Positions 17,800 through 25,780 are shown, numbered from the stretch's first letter. The stretch: DNA of 35,765 bases from an uncultured Lachnospiraceae bacterium (GCA_947630125.1 CANRGO010000018.1:1-35765); one strand, 5' to 3'. Notes: generated from the letters alone by a model not told the origin. Numbers and translations: made by a program.

Positions 17800-18195
17800 A
17801 TGAATATCGCACTTATTGCCCATGATGCAAAGAAGAAATTAATGCAGAATTTTTGTATTGCATACAGAGGAATTTTAAGTAAAAATGAATTGTATGCAAC
17901 AGGGACAACCGGACGACTTATTGAAGAGGTTACAAATCTTAATATACACAAGTATTTAGCTGGTCATTTAGGTGGAGAGCAGCAAATTGGTGCTCAGATT
18001 GAACATAATCAGATTGACCTTGTAATATTTCTACGAGATCCTTTAAATCCAAAATCACACGAACCTGATGTTAATAATGTTGTGAAACTTTGCGATATGC
18101 ACAATATTCCTTTAGCAACGAATTTAGCTAGTGCTGAATTATTAATTAAATCCTTAGATAGAGGAGATCTTGAGTGGCGTGAAATGTACAAATAA
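17800..18195 (+). CDS. mgsA: Methylglyoxal synthase, with Glu at the catalytic Asp position
   Basis: Converts dihydroxyacetone phosphate to methylglyoxal and phosphate, a glycolytic bypass under phosphate limitation. Phosphate-binding GTTGR is at about residues 35-39, IFLRDPLNPKSHEPDV carries the Asp and His corresponding to E. coli D91, H98 and D101, and IAHD is near the start. The catalytic base, Asp71 of E. coli in GGDQQ, is Glu60 here (GGEQQ). I start it at ATG 17800 after AGGAGG, giving 131 residues as in Bacillus; the frame is open from 17767, before that RBS. It follows rodA in the same operon and overlaps the next gene by 26 bases. Confidence 0.93.
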   Translation: MNIALIAHDAKKKLMQNFCIAYRGILSKNELYATGTTGRLIEEVTNLNIHKYLAGHLGGEQQIGAQIEHNQIDLVIFLRDPLNPKSHEPDVNNVVKLCDMHNIPLATNLASAELLIKSLDRGDLEWREMYK

Positions 18196-19156
18196 AAGTA
18201 TTCAGTTATTTATTTTCCTGATTTTTTCAGTAATAGTTCTGAGTGGTTGTGGAGATAAAAAAATTGAATCACCTTACCAAATACATAATCCTGCCAGTCA
18301 GTTTTCAGTATTAGATCAAAAAGAAGAATATATCGCATCTAGTTTTGCATCCGATTTATGTGTTACAGAAGACAATATTGAGAGCGTGATAAATGTAGAT
18401 ATGGAACAAGCAACTGTAGCTGCTTTGTTTGATTTAAATAACAAAAATACCATCTACGCTAAAAATGTTCACCAACGCATGAATCCTGCCAGTCTCACGA
18501 AAATTGTCACAGCGCTTGTGGCATTAAAGTATGGAAATATGGAAGATATCGTTACTGTACAAAATGATATTTTTTTTCAAGAAGACAGCGTGCAGGTTAG
18601 TGGAATCAAGAAAGGTGATGTTTTTACCCTAGATCAGTTGATGCACTTATTATTAATATCATCTTCGAATGATGCAGCAATCGTAATTGCTGAACACATT
18701 TCTGGTAGTGTAGAAGCTTTTTCAGAACTAATGAATGAAGAAGTTCAACATTTAGGAGCAACAAATTCTCAATTTTTAAATCCACATGGACTCACACAGG
18801 ATGGACATTATACAACCGCATATGACTTATATTTAATATTTCAAGAAGTAATACAATACCAATTGTTTAATGAAATCATTCATACTGACAGTTATACCAC
18901 AATTTATTCAAATGGTCGTGGAGAACAGAAAGAAATAACTGCCAATACAACGAACCTTTACTTTAAGGGTACCTATGAAGCACCAGAACATATCACTGTT
19001 ATGGGCGGAAAAACTGGAACAACCAATGCTGCTGGAAATTGCTTGATTTTACACACAAAAGATACCCAAGGACACTCCTATATCTCCATAATTTTACAAT
19101 CTATAGAACGTGGCAAAATGTACCTTCAAATGTCAGACTTATTAGATGAAATATAG
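18170..19156 (+). CDS. Lipoprotein D-alanyl-D-alanine carboxypeptidase (PBP5/DacA-like, S11)
   Basis: Trims the terminal D-Ala from peptidoglycan stem peptides on the outer face of the membrane. The catalytic triad of motifs is complete: S108-LTK (SxxK), SSN at 165-167 (SxN) and KTG at 281-283. Residues 10-27 form a hydrophobic signal ending in the lipobox LSGC, so Cys27 should be lipidated. The protein ends some 45 residues after KTG and lacks the C-terminal beta domain and amphipathic anchor of PBP5; the lipid probably replaces the anchor. The start is uncertain: TTG 18170 is only 3 bases after GGAG, and GTG 18179 is 12 bases after it. Either overlaps mgsA. Confidence 0.9.
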   Translation: MSGVKCTNKSIQLFIFLIFSVIVLSGCGDKKIESPYQIHNPASQFSVLDQKEEYIASSFASDLCVTEDNIESVINVDMEQATVAALFDLNNKNTIYAKNVHQRMNPASLTKIVTALVALKYGNMEDIVTVQNDIFFQEDSVQVSGIKKGDVFTLDQLMHLLLISSSNDAAIVIAEHISGSVEAFSELMNEEVQHLGATNSQFLNPHGLTQDGHYTTAYDLYLIFQEVIQYQLFNEIIHTDSYTTIYSNGRGEQKEITANTTNLYFKGTYEAPEHITVMGGKTGTTNAAGNCLILHTKDTQGHSYISIILQSIERGKMYLQMSDLLDEI

Positions 19157-19164
19157 AATTTGTA

Positions 19165-19193
19165 GTTGTTTTTTAACATCATATAAACTATAA
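19165..19193 (+). promoter_or_regulatory. Predicted sigma-A promoter for the P-loop gene
   Basis: TTGTTT (19165-19170), 17-base spacer, perfect TATAAT (19188-19193). It lies in the 98-base gap after the carboxypeptidase gene, and the expected start is about 55 bases upstream of the next ATG. Sequence prediction only. Confidence 0.6.
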
Positions 19194-19254
19194 TGAATTT
19201 AAACAAAACGTGTTCCGTATAAGCGTGTACAAATTACTTTAGGAGGGTTTGCCA

Positions 19255-19674
19255 ATGATACAATTAATCGTAGGAGACAAAGGTAAAGGTAAAACAAAGG
19301 AGCTGTTGGACAAGGTAAATGCTGAAATCAAAGAGGTACGGGGTAGCGTTGTATATCTTGATAAAAGTACGAAACACATGTATGAGTTAAATAATAGAAT
19401 AAGATTAATTGATGTATCAGAATTTGAGTTTCAGTCACCCGAAGAATTTATAGGTTTTATTTGCGGAATAATGTCCCAAGATCATGATCTTGAAAAGATG
19501 TATTTTGATAGTTTTTTAAAAATTGCATGCATCGATCAAAATTATATTGAGCCGGTTATTCGTAAATTAGAAAACTTAAGTGATAAATTTAATGTTGATT
19601 TTGTTTTAAGTGTTTCGATGAACAAAGAAGTACTACCAGATAATGCAAAATCAAAAGTTATTTTAGCTCTCTAG
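19255..19674 (+). CDS. Small P-loop protein of unknown function
   Basis: Not a gene with a known function that I can name; similar short proteins in clostridia are sometimes labelled PilT-like or ATP-binding. A Walker A motif, GDKGKGKT, is at residues 7-14 right at the N-terminus. No convincing Walker B (four hydrophobics then D/E) is visible; KMYFDSFLKIA near residue 82 is the nearest. It has no membrane segment. The start is ATG 19255, 7 bases after AGGAGGG; an in-frame TTG at 19249 is too close to the RBS. At 139 residues it is a minimal nucleotide-binding domain. It has its own promoter and a strong terminator, yet lies directly upstream of the HlyD-like/yggS/sepF block. Confidence 0.75.
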   Translation: MIQLIVGDKGKGKTKELLDKVNAEIKEVRGSVVYLDKSTKHMYELNNRIRLIDVSEFEFQSPEEFIGFICGIMSQDHDLEKMYFDSFLKIACIDQNYIEPVIRKLENLSDKFNVDFVLSVSMNKEVLPDNAKSKVILAL

Positions 19675-19680
19675 TATACA

Positions 19681-19715
19681 AAGAAACCTCGGATACTTGT
19701 CCGAGGTTTCTTTTT
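19681..19715 (+). terminator. Rho-independent terminator after the P-loop gene
   Basis: A 13-bp perfect stem: AAGAAACCTCGGA (19681-19693) pairs with TCCGAGGTTTCTT (19700-19712), with loop TACTTG and a T run to 19715. It starts 7 bases after the stop codon. Confidence 0.92.
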
Positions 19716-19749
19716 CGGAATAAATTTTTAAAATTACGGAGGATAAACT

Positions 19750-21141
19750 TTGGCACAGGAAACCAAACAAAAAATTAAAAAATATCGAAAACCACTGAAT
19801 ATCAATCTAGGGATTGTTATTTTCAGTGTAATTTTTGTATATATTATTATCTGTATTGTGATGTTTTTTAATGAAAAACACATTGTTGGGTATGAAGTTC
19901 AACTGGGGTCACTATCCATTAGTAAGGTTTATCAGGGAATTGCAATTCGTGATGAAAAAGTATTTTATGCAAGTCGAAACGGATATTTAAATTACTACGC
20001 TAATGAAGGTGAAAAAATCGCATTTCAAGAACTTGTATATACCATTGATGAAACTGGTCGTTTAAATGAATTAACAGGTCTTAATGACACGGGAAGTATA
20101 GCTTTAACAACAGGAGATTTGAAAGAACTAAAAACAGAAATAGTTCAATATAAAAATTCTTTCTATGCATCCTCTTTTGATGATATTTATGAATTTAAAG
20201 ATACACTAAACCAGACTTTAGTTCGTTTTGTAAACCAAAGTATACTTGCTAATTTGAATACATTAACTACTCAGGATGAAGGTCTTATTCAATATGGCAA
20301 TAGTGAAGCTGCGGGAGTTGTATTATATAATTTAGACGGTTTAGAAACTTTAACGGATGATCAAATCACTGCAGAGCTCATTAAAAAAGAAGGCTATGAA
20401 AAAAAACAGTTTCAAAGTTCTGATTTGGTTTCTGAAGGGGATGCGGTATATAAAATAGTTGATTCTGAGGATTGGTCTATTATAATTCAAACAGATGCTC
20501 AAAGAGCACAGGAATTACTGGAAGAAGAATATGTGAAAGTAAAGTTTTTGGAATCCCAGGATATAAGTTGGGGGAAAGTGGATGTGATAACCAATGCAGA
20601 AAATACTTTTGTAAAATTATCCTTTACGAATTCAATGATTAAATATGCAAAAGACCGATTTATTGACATTGAGTTAATTACCAACGACCAGATTGGTTTA
20701 AAAATTCCAAACACTTCAATTGTTGAAAAAGAGTTTTTCTTAATTCCTTCAGAATACATTATTTCTTCTGGAGCAGGAAATTCTTATTCTGTTATGAGAG
20801 TTGTTTATGATGAAAGTGGTAAAGAAAGCATAGAATTAACAACTGTGAGCATATATAACCAAGCAGATGGTGAATACTATACGGATGACATCGTTTTGCA
20901 AATTGGAGACCAGTTAAAGAAAGTAGATTCTATGGAAACTTATACCATAAGCAAGCGAGGTACTCTAATTGGTGTTTATAATATGAACAAAGGATATGCT
21001 GACTTTAAACAAATTCAGATTTTATATCAGAATGAAGAGTATTCCATTGTTAAATCCAACACAAATTATGGTTTGAGCGTTTACGATCATATTGTTTTAG
21101 AATCAAAAAGTGTTGACGAGAATGATTTTATCTATGAATAA
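19750..21141 (+). CDS. HlyD-like single-span membrane protein (periplasmic-adaptor family)
   Basis: Resembles the HlyD/membrane-fusion family by architecture. A basic cytoplasmic tail (about residues 1-19) precedes one membrane helix (about 20-42, IVIFSVIFVYIIICIVMFF) and an external part. A lipoyl-like half motif (SRNGYLNYYANEGEKIAFQE, about 78-97), a helical section (about 120-180) and a second barrel-like half (AAGVVLYNLDGLE onward) follow. It lacks the long coiled-coil hairpin and any neighbouring ABC transporter, so export is not indicated. TTG start 19750, with GGAGG 7 bases upstream. 463 residues. yggS follows after 25 bases and then sepF, which hints at a role in division or envelope assembly; this is inference. 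Confidence 0.72.
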   Translation: MAQETKQKIKKYRKPLNINLGIVIFSVIFVYIIICIVMFFNEKHIVGYEVQLGSLSISKVYQGIAIRDEKVFYASRNGYLNYYANEGEKIAFQELVYTIDETGRLNELTGLNDTGSIALTTGDLKELKTEIVQYKNSFYASSFDDIYEFKDTLNQTLVRFVNQSILANLNTLTTQDEGLIQYGNSEAAGVVLYNLDGLETLTDDQITAELIKKEGYEKKQFQSSDLVSEGDAVYKIVDSEDWSIIIQTDAQRAQELLEEEYVKVKFLESQDISWGKVDVITNAENTFVKLSFTNSMIKYAKDRFIDIELITNDQIGLKIPNTSIVEKEFFLIPSEYIISSGAGNSYSVMRVVYDESGKESIELTTVSIYNQADGEYYTDDIVLQIGDQLKKVDSMETYTISKRGTLIGVYNMNKGYADFKQIQILYQNEEYSIVKSNTNYGLSVYDHIVLESKSVDENDFIYE

Positions 21142-21166
21142 CTATCACTAGAAAGGCATGTATAAT

Positions 21167-21874
21167 ATGGATACACAACTAATTGAACAATATCAGGAAT
21201 GTTTGCAGAATATACGAAACAGTTGCATAAAAAGAAATCGTTCCTTTGAAGATGTGAAACTAATCGCAGTTAGTAAAACAAAACCAGTAGAAGATATTTT
21301 AACATTATATAATGCTGGATGTAGAGATTTTGGAGAAAATAAAGTACAGGAACTGGTTGATAAATATCAACAACTACCAAAAGATATACACTGGCATATG
21401 ATTGGACATTTGCAAAGAAATAAAGTGAAATATATTATTGATAAAGTATGTCTCATTCATAGTGTAGATAGTTTAGAACTTGCAGAGGAAATAAATAAAC
21501 AGGCAGCAAAACATAATTTGGTTATGAATATATTAATCGAAGTAAATGTTGCTAATGAAGAGAGCAAGTTTGGGTTACATCCAAATCAGGTAGAAGATTT
21601 TATTTATCAGGTTGCAAATTTTCAATTTATTAAAGTAGTTGGATTGATGACAGTAGCACCATATGTTGATATTTCAGAGGAAAATAGACAATATTTTGTA
21701 AGGTTATGCCAATTACTTGTTGACATAAACAGTAAAAACATTGATAATATCACTATAGACAGTCTGTCAATGGGTATGACAAATGATTATGAAATAGCCA
21801 TCGAAGAAGGTGCCACAATGGTTCGTATTGGAAGTGGAATATTCGGTGACAGGATATATCATCAAATTAGTTAA
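21167..21874 (+). CDS. YggS/YlmE family PLP-binding homeostasis protein
   Basis: Fold-type III PLP carrier of the PLPBP family, involved in B6 and amino/keto-acid balance; no enzymatic reaction is established. The PLP lysine lies in LIAVSKTKP, and the family motifs FGENKVQEL, WHMIGHLQRNK and LSMGMTNDYEIAIEEG are present. I start it at ATG 21167, 10 bases after GAAAGG, because ATG 21158 leaves only one base after it; this gives 235 residues. Immediately before sepF, as ylmE is before ylmF in the Bacillus ylm division cluster. Confidence 0.94.
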   Translation: MDTQLIEQYQECLQNIRNSCIKRNRSFEDVKLIAVSKTKPVEDILTLYNAGCRDFGENKVQELVDKYQQLPKDIHWHMIGHLQRNKVKYIIDKVCLIHSVDSLELAEEINKQAAKHNLVMNILIEVNVANEESKFGLHPNQVEDFIYQVANFQFIKVVGLMTVAPYVDISEENRQYFVRLCQLLVDINSKNIDNITIDSLSMGMTNDYEIAIEEGATMVRIGSGIFGDRIYHQIS

Positions 21875-21886
21875 GGAGAGTTTAGA

Positions 21887-22390
21887 ATGGGAGTAATGGA
21901 TAAATTTTTAAATTATATGAAACTAAATCCAGATGAGGAAAATGATGATTATGCATATGATGATGATTATGAAGATGAAGTAGAAGAAAAGCCAAGACGA
22001 TCTATTTCGAAAGAATCTGATGATTTGGATAACCGCAAAGAGGTTAAAACAACTCCAAAAGTAACTCCTATTCGTCCTGCAAGAAAAACTGGTGGGAGTG
22101 GAATGGAAGTATGTGTTATTAAACCAACCAGTGTAGAAGATGCTAGGGAAATAACAGATACGTTACTTGCAAATCGCACCGTAGTTCTTAATTTGGAAGG
22201 ATTAGATGTTGATATTGCGCAACGTATTATTGATTTTACTTCAGGATCTTGTTTTGCTATCAGCGGAAACTTACAAAAGATATCTCATTATATTTTTATT
22301 ATTACTCCGGCAAGTGTAGATATTTCTGGGGATTTCCAAGAAATTTTTGCTGGTGCATTCGATGTGCCTGGTGCGAATCACAAATTATAA
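21887..22390 (+). CDS. sepF: Cell division protein SepF
   Basis: Membrane-associated division protein that binds the FtsZ C-terminus and bundles filaments. The N-terminal amphipathic segment (MGVMDKFLNYMKL) fits the membrane-binding helix. A long acidic linker (about residues 16-40, rich in Asp, Glu and Tyr) and a basic/Pro stretch follow. The C-terminal globular domain (about 80-165) carries IKPTSVEDAREITDTLLANR, VVLNLEGLDVDIAQRIIDF and a GSCFAISGNLQKIS segment. 167 residues, usual length. It follows yggS by 12 bases and ends before a terminator. Confidence 0.95.
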   Translation: MGVMDKFLNYMKLNPDEENDDYAYDDDYEDEVEEKPRRSISKESDDLDNRKEVKTTPKVTPIRPARKTGGSGMEVCVIKPTSVEDAREITDTLLANRTVVLNLEGLDVDIAQRIIDFTSGSCFAISGNLQKISHYIFIITPASVDISGDFQEIFAGAFDVPGANHKL

Positions 22391-22408
22391 TTCATCAAAG
22401 TATATGAG

Positions 22409-22435
22409 ACTTCCTGCCAAAAGCAGGAAGTTTTT
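22409..22435 (+). terminator. Rho-independent terminator after sepF
   Basis: A 9-bp perfect stem, ACTTCCTGC (22409-22417) with GCAGGAAGT (22423-22431), loop CAAAA, and five T at 22431-22435. The aroB start is only 35 bases further on. Confidence 0.88.
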
Positions 22436-22470
22436 AATAATCAAATAATTTTATATGAAACGGGGATCCT

Positions 22471-23580
22471 ATGGAACAAATTTTAGAAGTTAAATACCAA
22501 AAAAAACCAGCCTACGATATTGTATTTGCACAAGACTTTGAACAATTACCAGAGAAATTGGAGTCTTTTCAATTACAGAATAAAAAAATTGCTATTTTTA
22601 CAGATTCAAATGTTGGGAGACTGCATGCTGAAAGCCTCAGTCAGATTTTAAGCAAACTTTCCAAGCAAGTCTGTATCTTCACTTTTCCAGCTGGTGAACA
22701 TAACAAAACTCTAGAAACAGTGAAAGAGGCTTATAAATTCTTAATAGAACATCATTTTGATCGAAATGATCTACTTGTTGCCTATGGTGGTGGTGTTGTA
22801 GGTGATTTATGCGGGTATACAGCGGCCACTTATCTTAGAGGAGTTTCCTTTATTCAAATCCCTACCACATTACTTTCTCAAGTGGACAGTAGTATTGGTG
22901 GAAAAACAGGAGTTGACTTTGAAGGTTATAAAAATATGGTAGGTGCATTCTATATGCCTAAATTAGTCTATATGAATCTATCTTTGTTGGAAACTCTACC
23001 AGATCGAGAATTTCATTCTGGAATGGCTGAGGTTTTAAAATATGGTTTTATAAAAGATGTAAATTTCTTTGAGTGGTTATTATCAAATCTATATGAAATT
23101 CATGAGAAAGATCCCGATGTACTCACTGAGATGATAGTAAGTTGCTGTAAAATCAAAAAACAGGTTGTAGAAAAAGACCCTTTGGAAAAAGGTGAACGTG
23201 CACTCCTTAATTTTGGACATACTTTAGGCCATGCAATCGAAAAATTTAAAAACTTCGAATTATTGCATGGTGAATGTGTAGCGCTTGGAATTGTTTGTGC
23301 AGCACATATTTCTATGCAAAAAAATTACATAAGCAGTGATGAATTTTATGAAATCAGAGATATGTTAGTACCGTTTGACCTTCCTATTTCAATAACAGAA
23401 TTGGATATTACTGAAATTATAAAACTTAGTAAATCAGATAAAAAAATGGAAGAAGGAAAGATAAAATTTATCTTACTAAAAAAAATCGGTTCAGCATTCA
23501 TTGATGAGACAGTAACTGAAAACGAGATGCAATTAGCTCTGGAGGAAATTAATTATTCATATGAAGATGATAAAGAATAA
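22471..23580 (+). CDS. aroB: 3-dehydroquinate synthase AroB
   Basis: Second step of the shikimate pathway: DAHP to 3-dehydroquinate with NAD+ and a divalent metal. The NAD-binding AYGGGVVGDLCGYTAATYLRG and PTTLLSQVDSSIGGKTGVD are present. The metal ligands are seen as Glu in AEVLKYGFI, His in NFGHTLGHAIE and His in LLHGECVALG. 369 residues, normal. ACGGGG serves as RBS. No other aromatic-pathway gene is nearby; it sits between sepF and lspA, where the ylm/divIVA genes would be expected, and its end overlaps lspA by 20 bases. No strong promoter is visible after the preceding terminator. Confidence 0.96.
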   Translation: MEQILEVKYQKKPAYDIVFAQDFEQLPEKLESFQLQNKKIAIFTDSNVGRLHAESLSQILSKLSKQVCIFTFPAGEHNKTLETVKEAYKFLIEHHFDRNDLLVAYGGGVVGDLCGYTAATYLRGVSFIQIPTTLLSQVDSSIGGKTGVDFEGYKNMVGAFYMPKLVYMNLSLLETLPDREFHSGMAEVLKYGFIKDVNFFEWLLSNLYEIHEKDPDVLTEMIVSCCKIKKQVVEKDPLEKGERALLNFGHTLGHAIEKFKNFELLHGECVALGIVCAAHISMQKNYISSDEFYEIRDMLVPFDLPISITELDITEIIKLSKSDKKMEEGKIKFILLKKIGSAFIDETVTENEMQLALEEINYSYEDDKE

Positions 23581-24097
23581 AAAGAATTTATTTATAATAC
23601 TAGAAGTAATGTTTGTCTTGATTTTATTATTTCTTGATCAGATAAGTAAATATTACATCTATATCCATATGAATCCAAATGGGAAAGTAAGCATAGTCTC
23701 AGACATTTTAGAATTTCAATATGTCGCAAATACTGGCGCGGCATTTGGTATGTTGCAGGATCAAAAAATATTTTTTCTATTTATTACTGTGATTTTATCA
23801 GGAATCCTAATTTTTCTATTACGAAAAATACCTATTGAGAAAAAGTATTATCTTCTCATTTTTAGCATCTTAGCTATCTTGACTGGTGGCATCGGTAATG
23901 CAATTGATCGTATTCGTTTTAATTTTGTAACTGATTTTATTTATATCAAAATCATTAATTTTCCTGTTTTTAATTTTGCAGATTTCTGTATTTCATCTGG
24001 GACAATTTGCATTCTTTTTTTGATTTTCTTCCGCTACAAGGAACAGGATTTAGATTTTTTAAGTTTTAAACAGCGAAAATATCGTCAACTTAAATAA
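23561..24097 (+). CDS. lspA: Lipoprotein signal peptidase II LspA
   Basis: Membrane aspartyl protease that removes signal peptides from lipidated prolipoproteins; the lipoprotein carboxypeptidase at 18170-19156 would be one client. Four hydrophobic segments; N-terminal DQISKYY, the NTGAAFG motif (58-64), and the two catalytic Asp residues, D116 in GNAIDRI and D141 in FNFADFCIS. 178 residues, somewhat longer than E. coli LspA because of a polar C-terminal tail. The start lies inside the aroB end (ATG 23561, or 23567 two codons on); GGAGG is 15 bases upstream, so coupling to aroB translation is likely. Confidence 0.95.
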   Translation: MKMIKNKKNLFIILEVMFVLILLFLDQISKYYIYIHMNPNGKVSIVSDILEFQYVANTGAAFGMLQDQKIFFLFITVILSGILIFLLRKIPIEKKYYLLIFSILAILTGGIGNAIDRIRFNFVTDFIYIKIINFPVFNFADFCISSGTICILFLIFFRYKEQDLDFLSFKQRKYRQLK

Positions 24098-24126
24098 ACG
24101 TTTTTTTTTGATTCGATAGGAGTATT

Positions 24127-25056
24127 ATGGCAGAATTTAAATATAAAATAACAGAAGAGTATGAAGAGTATCTAGACGAACGTCTAGATAAGTTTCTTAA
24201 CTTTATGTTAGAAGACTTATCTAGAACTTACATACAAAAGCTTTTAAAAGAACAGCTTGTTTTTGTGAATGATAAAGTAGAAAAAGCAAATTATCAAATA
24301 AGAGAACATGACTTGATATCCATCCAAGTTCCGGCAGCAATTGAACCTAATATAAATCCAGAAAATATTCCCTTAGATGTTCTTTATGAAGATGAAGATG
24401 TTATTGTTGTAAATAAACCAAAAGGAATGGTAGTTCATCCAGCACTTGGGCATTATTCTGAGACACTTGTAAATGCATTGATGTATCATTGCAGAGGTCA
24501 ATTATCCGGAATCAATGGAGTTATGAGACCGGGTATTGTTCATAGAATAGATAAGGACACTACCGGAAGTATTATTGCCTGTAAAAATGATTTTTCACAT
24601 AATGCAATTGCAGAACAATTAAAAGAACATCAAATTAATCGAAAATATCTGGCAATCGTTCATGGTCATTTAAAAGAGCAGGAAGGGACTATAAATGCTC
24701 CTATTGGAAGAAGTTCAAAGGATAGGAAGAAAATGGCTATTTGCCCCACTGGAAAGCCTGCAATCACACATTATAAAGTCCTTCAGGAATTTTCAGATTA
24801 TTCTTATATAGAATGCACTTTGGAGACAGGAAGAACTCATCAAATCAGAGTACACATGAGCAGTATACAAAATCCTATATTGGGAGACCTAGTGTATTCT
24901 GCAAGAAAAGCAGATTTTAATTTGCATGGACATACATTTGAAGGACAAACACTGCATGCATATATACTAGGCTTTAAACACCCAAGAACCAATGAATACA
25001 TTGAGACAATTGCACCTTTGCCAGCCTATTTTAATTCTTTATTATCTGTGTTATAA
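24127..25056 (+). CDS. rluD: RluD-family 23S rRNA pseudouridine synthase
   Basis: Converts uridines in the 23S rRNA helix 69 region to pseudouridine in the family; the exact sites cannot be read from sequence. An N-terminal S4 RNA-binding domain (about residues 15-75, YIQKLLKEQLVFVNDK) precedes the catalytic domain with HRIDKDTTG (catalytic Asp about 142), NRKYLAIVHG, and ETGRTHQIRVHM. 309 residues. It corresponds to ylyB, which follows lspA in Bacillus as well. RluC/RluD subfamily is not certain from motifs alone; locus favours RluD. Confidence 0.92.
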   Translation: MAEFKYKITEEYEEYLDERLDKFLNFMLEDLSRTYIQKLLKEQLVFVNDKVEKANYQIREHDLISIQVPAAIEPNINPENIPLDVLYEDEDVIVVNKPKGMVVHPALGHYSETLVNALMYHCRGQLSGINGVMRPGIVHRIDKDTTGSIIACKNDFSHNAIAEQLKEHQINRKYLAIVHGHLKEQEGTINAPIGRSSKDRKKMAICPTGKPAITHYKVLQEFSDYSYIECTLETGRTHQIRVHMSSIQNPILGDLVYSARKADFNLHGHTFEGQTLHAYILGFKHPRTNEYIETIAPLPAYFNSLLSVL

Positions 25057-25098
25057 TACAAATAAGAATATCATTGAAAATAAAAAGGGGGTATTTCT

Positions 25099-25734
25099 AT
25101 GAATACAATTATTACCATAGGCAGACAATTTGGATCTGGTGGAAGAGAAATCGGTGAAAAAGTAGCTGCATATTATCAGATTAAATGTTATGACAAAGAA
25201 CTTTTATCCCGGGCTGCAAAGGAAACTGGTTATTGTGAGGAAATTCTTCAAAATCATGACGAAAGACCTACCAATTCATTTTTGTATAATTTAGTAATGG
25301 ATACCTATTCCTTTGGTTATAATGCATCATCCTTTGTTGACATGCCAATTAGCCATAAAGTATTTCTTGCTCAGTTTGATACCATTAAGAAAATTGCAGA
25401 TGAAGGTCCTTGTGTATTAGTCGGACGCTGTGCAGATTATGCATTAGCCGACTACAAAAATTGTATTAATATATTTATTCATGGAAAAGCAAGAAATAAA
25501 ATCGATCGCATTATGACAAAATATGATTTAAATGAAGCAAAAGCAAAAGAGATGATTCAGAAAAAGGATAAACAACGAAGCAGCTATTATAATTACTATA
25601 CCTCAAAAAAATGGGGACATGCCGATTCCTATGATTTATCGATAGATTCTGGTTTATTAGGAATTGATGGTACCGTTGAGTTAATCATTCAATTTATAGA
25701 TCATTTAGAAAAAAACAAATCATTACATAAATAA
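25099..25734 (+). CDS. Cytidylate kinase-like family protein
   Basis: P-loop kinase-like protein of the cytidylate-kinase-like family (AAA_26 type) common in clostridia; substrate unknown and distinct from true Cmk. The N-terminus reads ITIGRQFGSGGREIGEKVA, with the P-loop at about residues 8-16, then YDKELLSRAAKETGY and VLVGRCADYAL. The lid-like part has basic residues (KKDKQRSSYYNYYTSKKWG). 211 residues. AAGGGGG provides the RBS. It is the last gene of the long plus-strand block and is followed by a terminator shared with dtd. Confidence 0.87.
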   Translation: MNTIITIGRQFGSGGREIGEKVAAYYQIKCYDKELLSRAAKETGYCEEILQNHDERPTNSFLYNLVMDTYSFGYNASSFVDMPISHKVFLAQFDTIKKIADEGPCVLVGRCADYALADYKNCINIFIHGKARNKIDRIMTKYDLNEAKAKEMIQKKDKQRSSYYNYYTSKKWGHADSYDLSIDSGLLGIDGTVELIIQFIDHLEKNKSLHK

Positions 25735-25738
25735 TAAG

Positions 25739-25780
25739 AGAAGGAAAGCATCGATAGAATCCTATGCTTTCCTTCTTTCT
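25739..25780. terminator. Bidirectional terminator between the cytidylate-kinase-like gene and dtd
   Basis: A 13-bp perfect stem, AGAAGGAAAGCAT (25739-25751) with ATGCTTTCCTTCT (25764-25776), 12-base loop. T-rich tracts follow on both strands. It sits between convergent genes. Confidence 0.85.

Noticed and set aside
24098-24112. Run of nine T after lspA as a terminator
   Set aside because: No stable hairpin precedes it, and rluD follows on the same strand after a short gap with its RBS intact.
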